NCBI GenBank assembly: GCA_005887855.1
Contig: VBQB01000049.1
Coordinates: 1-32,270 of the forward strand
Length of the DNA: 32,270 nucleotides
Direction of reading: 5' to 3'
Source of the DNA: Verrucomicrobiota bacterium
GTDB taxonomy: Bacteria > Verrucomicrobiota > Verrucomicrobiae > Chthoniobacterales > UBA10450
Positions 1 through 6,711 of the stretch are shown here, in pieces; the stretch's first letter is position 1; each line of letters begins with the position of its first letter. Under the pieces are notes generated by a model, which was not told where the DNA came from, did no database searches, and was given only the letters and a program-made list of their open reading frames with translations. The position numbers and the translations under genes are program-made.

Positions 1-1
1 T

Positions 2-1108
2 CCGGCGGGCGGCGGAACAACGATCGGCGCAGCCGTCGGGGACTTCCCCGCCCTTCCCACGGCCGCGTATGACCTTTTCGATACGAACAGCACCGCTTGC
101 ACGAGCGTCGACCCGGGTGCCTCCGGCAAGCTGGCCATCGTCAACCGCGGGGGTTGCACCTTCAGCACCAAGGTGCGCAACGCGATCGCAGCCGGTGCTG
201 TCGGCGTGCTCGTGATCAACAATGTCGCCGGTGACCCGACTGCCATGGCCAAGGACGGGCTGGGTGGCGACGACCTCCCGGCAGTAATGATCGGACTGAA
301 TGAAGGCGCCGCGCTGCGGGCGTCCGGAGAAACCACAGCGTCCGCAGTCGCCGTGTTCCAGGAGTTTATCACCCCCAACGCGGACATCCTGGCTGGCTTC
401 AGCGGCCAGGGCCCAACGACCGTCGACGTCGCCGTCAAGCCTGACCTGACCTCGGTCGGTGTCAACGTCCTCAGCTCGATCACCTGTGTGGGCAAGCCGG
501 AAACTTGCCCGGGCGACGGTACCGGATGGGCCTTTTTCAGCGGCACGTCGATGTCAACGCCGCACATCGCTGGGTCGGCGGCTGTGCTGCTGGACCTCAA
601 TCCGTCCTGGTCGCCCGCGCAGATCAAGTCAGCGCTCGTCAACCACGCCGACTTGGTGATCAAGGATGCCGCGACCGGCTTGCACGACATCGGTCCGACG
701 GCTCAAGGTGCCGGGCGTGAAAACCTCTCCGTAGCGGCGGACGCGACAACTTGGCTGGATCCCGTCTCGGCGAGTTTCGGCAAGGTCACAGTCGGCCATC
801 CGACCTCGGTTACTATAACGCTGTCCAACCCCACTGGCACCGACGAGACGTTCAGCGTCTCCAAGACGATGTTCACCCCGGATACGTTCGGGGGCACTGT
901 TCCGAGCATCTACGACGCTGGAATCCTAAGCGCGGGCGATGACCGGATAACCGTCCCGGACAGCGTGACCGTGCCGGCCAACGGTTCGACCACATTGACG
1001 GTGACTGTTAGTGCGGGTCACGGCGAAGTGGCCCAAGGTTGGATCAACCTCGATGGCCCCGGCTCAAATGACCTGCACTTCGCATACTACGCGGTGGTCG
1101 GCCATTAG
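2..1108 (+). CDS. Subtilisin-like S8 serine protease with PA domain, C-terminal part
   Basis: The frame is open from base 2, so the gene begins outside the window; the stop is TAG at 1106-1108. The first ~100 codons look like a protease-associated (PA) insert: LAIVNRGGCTFSTKVRNA followed by AGAVGVLVINN is the typical PA core. The S8 catalytic serine block GTSMSTPHIAG follows, with the serine codon at 548-550. The catalytic Asp and His must lie upstream, outside the window. After about residue 200 of the visible part comes a beta-rich tail that resembles an Ig/Fn3-like C-terminal domain of secreted subtilases. The family is normally exported and degrades extracellular protein. Codon use (GTC, GAC, ACC and GCC heavy) differs from the genes to the right, and a terminator separates it from them, so it is not part of the exporter locus. 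The family assignment is firm; the biological substrate is unknown. Confidence 0.93.
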   Translation, partial: PAGGGTTIGAAVGDFPALPTAAYDLFDTNSTACTSVDPGASGKLAIVNRGGCTFSTKVRNAIAAGAVGVLVINNVAGDPTAMAKDGLGGDDLPAVMIGLNEGAALRASGETTASAVAVFQEFITPNADILAGFSGQGPTTVDVAVKPDLTSVGVNVLSSITCVGKPETCPGDGTGWAFFSGTSMSTPHIAGSAAVLLDLNPSWSPAQIKSALVNHADLVIKDAATGLHDIGPTAQGAGRENLSVAADATTWLDPVSASFGKVTVGHPTSVTITLSNPTGTDETFSVSKTMFTPDTFGGTVPSIYDAGILSAGDDRITVPDSVTVPANGSTTLTVTVSAGHGEVAQGWINLDGPGSNDLHFAYYAVVGH

Positions 1109-1140
1109 AATGACAAAGTAAATTACAAGGTAGTTCTACG

Positions 1141-1178
1141 AAACAGGGACGCGGATAAAACCGCGTCCCTGTTTTTTT
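1141..1178 (+). terminator. Rho-independent terminator after the protease
   Basis: A perfect 14-bp inverted repeat, AAACAGGGACGCGG and CCGCGTCCCTGTTT, encloses the six-base loop ATAAAA. The downstream arm runs into a tract of seven T (1172-1178). It lies about 35 bp after the protease stop and 70 bp before the response regulator. It should insulate the two transcription units. The rest of the 1109-1250 gap shows only a TTGACA box at 1214-1219 without a convincing -10 element. Confidence 0.9.
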
Positions 1179-1250
1179 AGTCGCGTGCTGCGATGCTTTT
1201 TTCGCCGGTGTGATTGACATTGAGTTGGATTCGCGATTGAGAGTTAGGCA

Positions 1251-2597
1251 GTGACCCGGATTCTTCTCGCGGATGATCAGCGTGACGTGCTCGAAGCGCT
1301 GCGGATCTTACTCAAAGGCGAAGGTTATCAAACGGAAGCTGTCACGTCGCTGGCCGGCGTCTTCAGCGCGCTAGAAAAGAAAGATTACGCGCTGTTGATA
1401 ATGGATCTCAATTACGCGCGCGATACCACTTCGGGACAGGAAGGTTTAGCAGCCATTCCAAAAATCCAGGAGATCGACAACACGTTGCCGATTGTCGTCA
1501 TGACGGCGTGGGCGACCATCGACCTGGCAGTGGAAGCAATGAAACGTGGCGCGCGGGATTTTGTGCCGAAACCATGGGACAACGAGCGACTGCTGACGAT
1601 TGTGCGGACACAAATCGAGCTGGCGACGGCTCTCCGCCGCGGCCGCAAGCTCGAAGCCGAAAATCAGCTTCTCCGGGGCAGCATGCCAAACCTGATTGCG
1701 GAATCGCCCGCCATGCGGCCGGTGATTGAAATGATTTCACGCGTCGCGCCATCCGATGCGAACGTGCTGATCACGGGAGAAAACGGGACTGGCAAAGGCT
1801 TGGTCGCGCAGGCGCTTCATGCGCTCTCCGCGCGCGCATCGCGGACGATGATCACCGTCAATATGGGTGGGTTGTCCGAAACGCTTTTTGAAAGTGAATT
1901 GTTTGGACATGTAAAAGGCGCGTTCACCGACGCGAAGAGCGATCGCGCAGGCCGATTCGAGCTTGCGGACGAGAGCACGCTTTTCATGGACGAGATCGCA
2001 AACATCCCCCTTGCCCAACAGGCAAAACTGTTGCGAGTAATCGAGACCGGTGATTTTGAGCGTGTCGGATCCTCGAAAACGCTGCATGCAAATGTGCGCA
2101 TTATCTCCGCGACAAATTCAAATCTGCAGGATGAAGTCGCTGCCGGGCGTTTTCGGCAGGACCTCCTCTTTCGTTTAAATACGATCCAGATCGCGTTACC
2201 GCCGTTGCGTGACCGACGAGAAGACATCATGCTGCTGGCAAACAGCTTTCTTCGACAACACGCGCAACGATATCGAAAACAGATTAGCGGTTTCGATGAG
2301 ATGGCGCGCGAGCGTTTGCTACAGCACCGCTTCCCCGGAAACGTTCGTGAGCTCGATCATGTGATCGAACGGGCCGTGCTTATGGCGCAAGATCGACAAA
2401 TAAGATCGGGCGATCTGGGTCTAACAACCGGCGGAGCTGATTCGCGCAATCTTGAGCAAATGAGCCTTGAAGAAGTGGAGGCATTTCTAATCAAGAAGGC
2501 GCTGGCACGAAATGATGGCAATGCGCGTAAAGCAGCGGAAGCTCTCGGGTTGAGCAGAAGCGCATTTTATCGGCGGTTGCAGCAATATGGTCTATGA
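1251..2597 (+). CDS. NtrC-family sigma-54-dependent response regulator
   Basis: 448 aa, the usual length for a three-domain NtrC-type activator. The N-terminal receiver domain has the acidic pair D8/D9, phospho-acceptor D52 (in IMDLNYARDTTSGQEG), T85 and K107. The central AAA+ domain has Walker A GENGTGKG (about 176-183), the sigma-54 contact loop ESELFGHVKGAFTDA (about 214-228) and Walker B TLFMDE (about 243-248), followed by FRQDLLFRLN and FPGNVREL. The C-terminus is a Fis-type helix-turn-helix (GNARKAAEALGLSRSAFYRRL). The start chosen is GTG at 1251, because it gives the complete receiver N-terminus TRILLADD. Its partner kinase follows 73 bp downstream. A full-consensus sigma-54 promoter lies just beyond the kinase, so this protein is the obvious activator of the exporter genes. 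The same DxNYxRDTTSG receiver signature is, from general knowledge, common in regulators linked to HlyD/MacB exporters. Confidence 0.95.
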   Translation: MTRILLADDQRDVLEALRILLKGEGYQTEAVTSLAGVFSALEKKDYALLIMDLNYARDTTSGQEGLAAIPKIQEIDNTLPIVVMTAWATIDLAVEAMKRGARDFVPKPWDNERLLTIVRTQIELATALRRGRKLEAENQLLRGSMPNLIAESPAMRPVIEMISRVAPSDANVLITGENGTGKGLVAQALHALSARASRTMITVNMGGLSETLFESELFGHVKGAFTDAKSDRAGRFELADESTLFMDEIANIPLAQQAKLLRVIETGDFERVGSSKTLHANVRIISATNSNLQDEVAAGRFRQDLLFRLNTIQIALPPLRDRREDIMLLANSFLRQHAQRYRKQISGFDEMARERLLQHRFPGNVRELDHVIERAVLMAQDRQIRSGDLGLTTGGADSRNLEQMSLEEVEAFLIKKALARNDGNARKAAEALGLSRSAFYRRLQQYGL

Positions 2598-2670
2598 ACT
2601 GTAGAGGCAGTCGTATCGGCTGCGAACTTTTGGATTTCGCGGGCGGCAAACCCGCCGCCACAACGCAGAA

Positions 2671-4005
2671 ATGAATCGAGTGCCGAAAAGTCGTTACCGG
2701 CTTTCGCATGAGGGGAAATTGACCTGGCTCACGTTTGGTGCCGCCGCTCCCGCGATCGTTGTTGCGCTCGCGCTTCTTTGGTTCGGCGATTACAGCGCCA
2801 AAGTGCAGTGGACGCTAACGATCCTGGTCGTTGCTTGCTTCCTTGGTTTCATCTCCAGCGCGCGCGAGCACATCGTGCATCCCTTGCAAACCATGTCCAA
2901 TCTGCTCGCCGCATTACGCGAGGGCGATTACTCGATTCGGGCGCGGGGCGCCAGCGCAGACAATGCATTGGGAGAAGCCCTTCTGGAGATTAACTCGCTC
3001 GGCGAAACGTTGCGCCTCCAGCGCCTGGGTGCCTTTGAAGCGACGGCGTTGCTGCGCACGATCATGGGGGAAATCGACGTTGCGGTTTTCACTTTCGATC
3101 CAGAACGGCGTTTGCGTCTCGTTAATCGCGCTGGCGAAACTTTGCTCGGCCAACCAATGGACAAATTGCTGGGCAAAAGCGCACAAGAACTTGGACTCGA
3201 CCCCTGTTACGATGTTGACCAGGACGAACCGCTTACGCTCAGCTTTCCCGGAGGCTCCGGTCGTTGGGGAATTCGACGGAGCACGTTTCGGGAGCAGGGC
3301 TTGCCGCATGAATTGCTCGTGCTGACGGATCTCAGTCGCACGCTGCGCGAAGAAGAACGCCGCGCCTGGCAGCGATTGGTTCGCGTGCTCGGCCACGAGA
3401 TGAATAATTCGCTTGCCCCAATCAAGTCGCTTGCCGCCAGCTTGGAATCGCTCCTGCGCCGCGATCCGCCTCCGCCGGATTGGCAGGACGATGCGCGCAG
3501 TGGATTGCACTCTATTGCGTCGCGCGCCGATTCGCTTAGTCGCTTCCTGCAAGCGTATACACGCCTCACGAAACTTCCGCCGCCGCAAAAACAAGACATA
3601 GACCTTGCTGAACTCGTGCAGCGGGTAGCGGAACTGGAGCCAAGGCTGAATGTGAAAGTCGTGTCTGGCCCGAAGACAAGGATTCATGCAGACGCGGCGC
3701 AACTTGAACAATTATTAATCAATCTCGTGCACAACGCTGTTGATGCCGCGCTGGAGACACACGGAAATGTCGCGATCGGCTGGCGCGAGAAAGAGGATTC
3801 AGTTGAAATCTTTGTCCAAGATGAAGGTCCGGGAGTGATGAACACTGCGAATCTTTTCGTGCCGTTTTTTACGACCAAACCCGACGGCTCTGGAATTGGT
3901 CTTCCTCTGAGCCGTCAAATTGCCGAAGCGCACGGAGGTTCTTTAGTGCTAATGAACCGGCGCACCGGCAGGGGCGCAGAAGCGTTGCTGCGACTGCCGC
4001 GGTAA
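2671..4005 (+). CDS. Membrane sensor histidine kinase (NtrY/AtoS-like)
   Basis: 444 aa. Two membrane helices lie at about 17-37 and 48-64, separated by only ~10 residues. A HAMP-like linker (about 65-115) and a PAS-like domain (about 125-225, with the DVAVFTFDPERRLRLVNRAG start) follow. The HisKA motif LGHEMNNSLAPIKSLA carries the phospho-acceptor His at about 242. The HATPase_c domain has its N box in LINLVHNAVDAA, then DEGPG, FFTTKPDGSGIGLPLSRQIAEAHGG. It should phosphorylate the regulator encoded immediately upstream. The tiny loop means there is no periplasmic ligand-binding domain, so the signal is probably read within the membrane or through the PAS domain. The spacer 2598-2670 holds a weak GGCGG/CCGCC hairpin (2642-2656). 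The start ATG at 2671 was chosen because it precedes a basic N-terminus and the first helix. Confidence 0.94.
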   Translation: MNRVPKSRYRLSHEGKLTWLTFGAAAPAIVVALALLWFGDYSAKVQWTLTILVVACFLGFISSAREHIVHPLQTMSNLLAALREGDYSIRARGASADNALGEALLEINSLGETLRLQRLGAFEATALLRTIMGEIDVAVFTFDPERRLRLVNRAGETLLGQPMDKLLGKSAQELGLDPCYDVDQDEPLTLSFPGGSGRWGIRRSTFREQGLPHELLVLTDLSRTLREEERRAWQRLVRVLGHEMNNSLAPIKSLAASLESLLRRDPPPPDWQDDARSGLHSIASRADSLSRFLQAYTRLTKLPPPQKQDIDLAELVQRVAELEPRLNVKVVSGPKTRIHADAAQLEQLLINLVHNAVDAALETHGNVAIGWREKEDSVEIFVQDEGPGVMNTANLFVPFFTTKPDGSGIGLPLSRQIAEAHGGSLVLMNRRTGRGAEALLRLPR

Positions 4006-4026
4006 GGCAAATTCCATCACGATATA

Positions 4027-4054
4027 CGTCCCGGAAACGGGACGGCCCCGTCCC
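4027..4054 (+). promoter_or_regulatory. Alternating CGTCCC/GGGACG half-sites, possible activator site
   Basis: Three half-sites alternate in orientation: CGTCCC (4027-4032), GGGACG (4039-4044) and CGTCCC (4049-4054). The first pair forms CGTCCCG-GAAA-CGGGACG, and the second pair has a GCCC spacer. They lie ~100 bp upstream of the -24/-12 promoter at 4143-4158, the normal distance for an enhancer-like site of an NtrC-type activator. The alternative is an RNA hairpin with a GAAA loop after the kinase gene, but no T tract follows, so a simple terminator is less likely. The activator role is an inference. The rest of 4006-4223 shows only a short GACTGAGTC palindrome at 4113-4121. Confidence 0.45.
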
Positions 4055-4141
4055 AGAAGCGGAGTAATACGACCAGCGCTGTCTTTCGGTTGATAACTCT
4101 AAGCGGCTGAAAGACTGAGTCATGCGACTTAATTTTTGTCG

Positions 4142-4158
4142 TTGGCACGGACATTGCA
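4142..4158 (+). promoter_or_regulatory. Sigma-54 (-24/-12) promoter of the exporter operon
   Basis: TTGGCACG-GACA-TTGCA matches the sigma-54 consensus TGGCACG-N4-TTGCW at every fixed base. The essential GG (4144-4145) and GC (4156-4157) are separated by exactly 10 bases. A transcript would start near 4168-4170, giving a leader of about 55 nt before the ATG at 4224. The gene for an NtrC-type activator lies directly upstream. All downstream genes are on the same strand with small gaps, so this promoter probably drives the small protein, adaptor, ATPase and at least the first permeases. Confidence 0.88.
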
Positions 4159-4223
4159 ACAGGGGTTGCCAAGCCGAGAGATTTTTGAATCCAGCAACTA
4201 CCCGCAACGCATCTTAAAGAAGT

Positions 4224-4502
4224 ATGAAACCAACGTCCATGAGTGCTCGCAGCGAGAAGCATTTGCCGCTGACTGACTGCAATTACCATTCCATGGCGCT
4301 TAGCGCTTATCGTGGCCGTTGCACGAAAGCGGCGACGCCATCTTTTCGCAGTATCAGCCGTCAGTACTTTCAAAAGGAAGCGCGGCACGATTTCGTCAGC
4401 GAAGCGATTTTATTCGCAATTCTGATCATCACTGCGGGCGTGTCGGTGGTGAGCGGAGCGTACGCTATCCTCGAACTCTGTCGCGCGTTCGGAGCGCTTT
4501 GA
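4224..4502 (+). CDS. Small one-helix membrane protein, unknown function
   Basis: 92 aa. I do not recognise a family. The first ~55 residues are basic and polar. The C-terminal third has one clear hydrophobic helix, FVSEAILFAILIITAGVSV, followed by a short tail ending LCRAFGAL. Support for a real gene is positional: it is the first reading frame after the sigma-54 promoter, has AAAGAAG upstream of its ATG, and ends 7 bp before the adaptor gene's GTG, consistent with translational coupling. It could be an accessory subunit or small regulator of the exporter, or a leader peptide that helps adaptor translation. No function can be assigned from the sequence. Confidence 0.55.
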   Translation: MKPTSMSARSEKHLPLTDCNYHSMALSAYRGRCTKAATPSFRSISRQYFQKEARHDFVSEAILFAILIITAGVSVVSGAYAILELCRAFGAL

Positions 4503-4509
4503 TTCGACC

Positions 4510-5835
4510 GTGACTCCGCAGCGAAAACCAAACGAAGGAACGATTGTGCGACCGGCTGGATTCACGCCGAATCTTTCCTCCATGGACGTGCCGCGCGAAG
4601 GGGTCGCGGCGAAGAAACGCAGGCGCCGGATCATTATTATTGCCGCCTCCGCGCTGGGATTGATTCTGGCGACGATTGCCATCTCGCGTTTGAAACCAGC
4701 CGTGCCGAGCGTCGATCGCTCCACCGTCTGGATCGACACGGTTAAACGCGGACCGATGGTGCGCCAAGTGCGTGGATTGGGCACACTGGTGCCGGAAGAA
4801 ATTCGCTGGATTCCGGCAAATACCGAGGGACGCGTCGAAAAAATTATTGTCTGGCCGGGCACACACGTAGAACCCGATTCGGTTATTTTAGAATTGACCA
4901 GCCCCGAGCTGGAGCAAACCGCGCACGACGCGGAATTACAAGCCACAGCGGCGGAGGCGGAGCTGACGAGTTTGCGCGCGACTCTGCAACGGGAGCTTCT
5001 CGATCAGGAATCAACAACGGCGCGCGTTCACTCTGAGTACGAACAGGCCAAAATGGAGCGGCAGACCAACGACCAACTGGCTAAGAATGGCTTGATCGCC
5101 GACCTCGCCTACAAGACGTCGAAAGTAAAAGAAGCGGAGCTGGCAAACCGCGATGAGATCGAACAGAAACGTTTGGCTTTTTCACGTGATTCGATTGAAC
5201 CGCAGATCGCCTCAAAACAAGCAGCGGTCGATCAAGCGAAGCAGCTTGCAAAGTTAAAATCGAATCAAGTGGAAGCCCTTCACGTGCGCGCCGGAATGTC
5301 GGGTGTGTTGCAGCAATTGCCGGTTCAGATCGGACAGCGCGTGAAGGTCGGCGATAATCTCGCGCGGGTCGCCGATCCGACAAAGCTGAAAGCGCAAGTG
5401 AAGATCGCCGAAACGCAGGCGAAAGATATTCAGATTAAGCAACAAGCGGTGATCGATACACGGAACGGCACGGTGAAAGGGCACGTTACGCGGGTCGATC
5501 CCGCAGTCGAACAGGGAACGGTCACTGTCGATGTTGCGTTCGATGAGGCTTTGCCGAAAGGCGCGCGGCCCGATCTCAGCGTCGATGGAACAGTCGAGCT
5601 CGAGCGTCTGGAAAATGTAGTTTATGTCGGCCGTCCAGCCTTTGGTCAGGAAAACAACACCGTAGGAATGTTCAAACTCGTCAACGGCAGCTCGGATGCT
5701 GTCCGAACACCGGTGAAACTGGGCAAGAGCTCGGTGAACACGATCGAGATCTTAAACGGTCTTCAGCCGGGGGATCAGGTGATTCTCTCCGATACCAGCG
5801 CATGGGACGCGCACGAACGCATTCGCCTTAACTAG
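4510..5835 (+). CDS. HlyD/MacA-type periplasmic adaptor (membrane-fusion protein)
   Basis: 441 aa. It has a short cytoplasmic basic N-terminus (KKRRRR, about 34-39), a single membrane anchor at about 40-58 (IIIIAASALGLILATIAI) and no lipobox. A biotinyl-lipoyl-like half-motif (EGRVEKIIVWPGTHVEPDSVILEL) comes next, then a long charged heptad-rich hairpin (about 130-265), the second lipoyl half (SGVLQQLPVQIGQRVKVGDNLARV), and beta-barrel and membrane-proximal domains ending in LQPGDQVILSD. This is the order expected for adaptors that link an inner-membrane ABC exporter to an outer-membrane channel, so the host is expected to be diderm. It starts with GTG at 4510. The ATPase gene follows 16 bp after its stop. 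No outer-membrane TolC-like gene is visible in the window. Confidence 0.93.
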   Translation: MTPQRKPNEGTIVRPAGFTPNLSSMDVPREGVAAKKRRRRIIIIAASALGLILATIAISRLKPAVPSVDRSTVWIDTVKRGPMVRQVRGLGTLVPEEIRWIPANTEGRVEKIIVWPGTHVEPDSVILELTSPELEQTAHDAELQATAAEAELTSLRATLQRELLDQESTTARVHSEYEQAKMERQTNDQLAKNGLIADLAYKTSKVKEAELANRDEIEQKRLAFSRDSIEPQIASKQAAVDQAKQLAKLKSNQVEALHVRAGMSGVLQQLPVQIGQRVKVGDNLARVADPTKLKAQVKIAETQAKDIQIKQQAVIDTRNGTVKGHVTRVDPAVEQGTVTVDVAFDEALPKGARPDLSVDGTVELERLENVVYVGRPAFGQENNTVGMFKLVNGSSDAVRTPVKLGKSSVNTIEILNGLQPGDQVILSDTSAWDAHERIRLN

Positions 5836-5851
5836 CACAAAACTGAAACCT

Positions 5852-6592
5852 ATGAATTCAACATCAACTGCTACCGAATCAATCCAAACTCCTATGACAA
5901 ATGGCTCGACTCCTCTGATACGACTGAACGGCGTAACGAAGGTCTTTCTCACCGATGAAGTAGAAACCCATGCGCTTTCCGGGATCCATCTCGATATTCG
6001 CACCGGCGAGTATGTTTCAATCGCTGGGCCATCGGGCTGCGGCAAGACGACTTTGTTATCAATTCTCGGCCTTCTTGATACAGCATCCGACGGCAGCTAT
6101 TCCTTGAAAGGAAACGAAGTTGCGACTCTCTCCTTTCCGGAACGTGCCCGCATTCGCAATCGCGAAATCGGTTTCATTTTTCAGAGTTTCAATTTAATCG
6201 GCGATCTGACGGTCTTCGAAAACGTCGAGTTGCCGCTCACCTATCGCGGAATGGCTGCAGGCGGACGCAAGTCATTTGCGACCGAGGCGCTGGAGCGCGT
6301 TGGGATGGCCCATCGCGCCAAACATTTGCCCAGCCAGCTCTCGGGCGGACAACAACAGCGCGTCGCAGTTGCGCGGGCTCTTGCGGGCAGGCCGGCCATT
6401 TTGCTGGCCGACGAGCCGACCGGAAACCTCGATTCGCGAAATGGTGAAGCAGTGATGGACTTGCTCAAAGAATTGCACGCCAGTGGCGCAACCATCTGCA
6501 TGGTTACGCACGACGAGCGTTTCGCGCAGCACGCCCAGCGCACGGTGCATTTATTTGATGGACGGGTCGTGGAAGATCGAATGGCGGCCTGA
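5852..6592 (+). CDS. ABC exporter ATPase, MacB/LolD type
   Basis: 246 aa, a stand-alone nucleotide-binding subunit with all catalytic motifs: Walker A GPSGCGKTT (about 59-67), Q-loop Q111, signature LSGGQQQR (163-170), Walker B ILLADE with catalytic E188, the D-loop in PTGNLDS, and H-loop H220 in MVTHD. The type (FQSFNLIGDLTVFENVELPL) is that of the MacB/LolD/FtsE group, which drives mechanotransmission of substrates from the periplasm rather than transport through the membrane. It is the only ATPase gene in the window and sits between the adaptor and the permease array, so it is the likely motor for them. The start ATG at 5852 gives a ~20-residue Ser/Thr-rich extension; ATG at 5894 is an alternative. 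Confidence 0.95.
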   Translation: MNSTSTATESIQTPMTNGSTPLIRLNGVTKVFLTDEVETHALSGIHLDIRTGEYVSIAGPSGCGKTTLLSILGLLDTASDGSYSLKGNEVATLSFPERARIRNREIGFIFQSFNLIGDLTVFENVELPLTYRGMAAGGRKSFATEALERVGMAHRAKHLPSQLSGGQQQRVAVARALAGRPAILLADEPTGNLDSRNGEAVMDLLKELHASGATICMVTHDERFAQHAQRTVHLFDGRVVEDRMAA

Positions 6593-6602
6593 GAAAAGGG
6601 CA

Positions 6603-6698
6603 ATGAACGACCTAAAGTTCGCTCTACGCCAACTCCGCAAATCGCCCGGATTCGACCGATGGCACAGCGATCGTGCAAGTTCAAAGCAACGACCCTAG
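6603..6698 (+). pseudogene. 5' remnant of a permease gene
   Basis: The first 17 codons, MNDLKFALRQLRKSPGF, match the N-terminal signature found at most permease starts in this window. Homology then stops abruptly at about 6653, and the frame runs through 14 unrelated codons to TAG at 6696-6698. What is left is the start of a lost permease gene, 8 bp after the ATPase stop. The intact permease that follows (6712) lacks this signature, so it is not simply a misplaced start of that gene. Confidence 0.75.
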
Positions 6699-6711
6699 TC
6701 ACTAAACCGAC

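Noticed and set aside
1214..1242. Sigma-70 promoter for the response regulator (TTGACA at 1214)
   Set aside because: No acceptable -10 box is found at 16-18 bp spacing; the evidence is too weak to list as a feature.
2914..3711. Antisense open frame of 265 codons opposite the kinase
   Set aside because: It is a shadow of the histidine kinase coding frame, with no recognisable motif or start context.
4027..4054. Terminator after the kinase gene
   Set aside because: The inverted repeats are not followed by a T tract. The position relative to the sigma-54 promoter fits a regulatory site better.
6659..6677. Second sigma-54-like sequence TGGCACAGCGATCGTGCA before copy 1
   Set aside because: The GG and GC are separated by 12 bases instead of 10, and the downstream box lacks TTGC. 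It is most likely a chance match inside the remnant.
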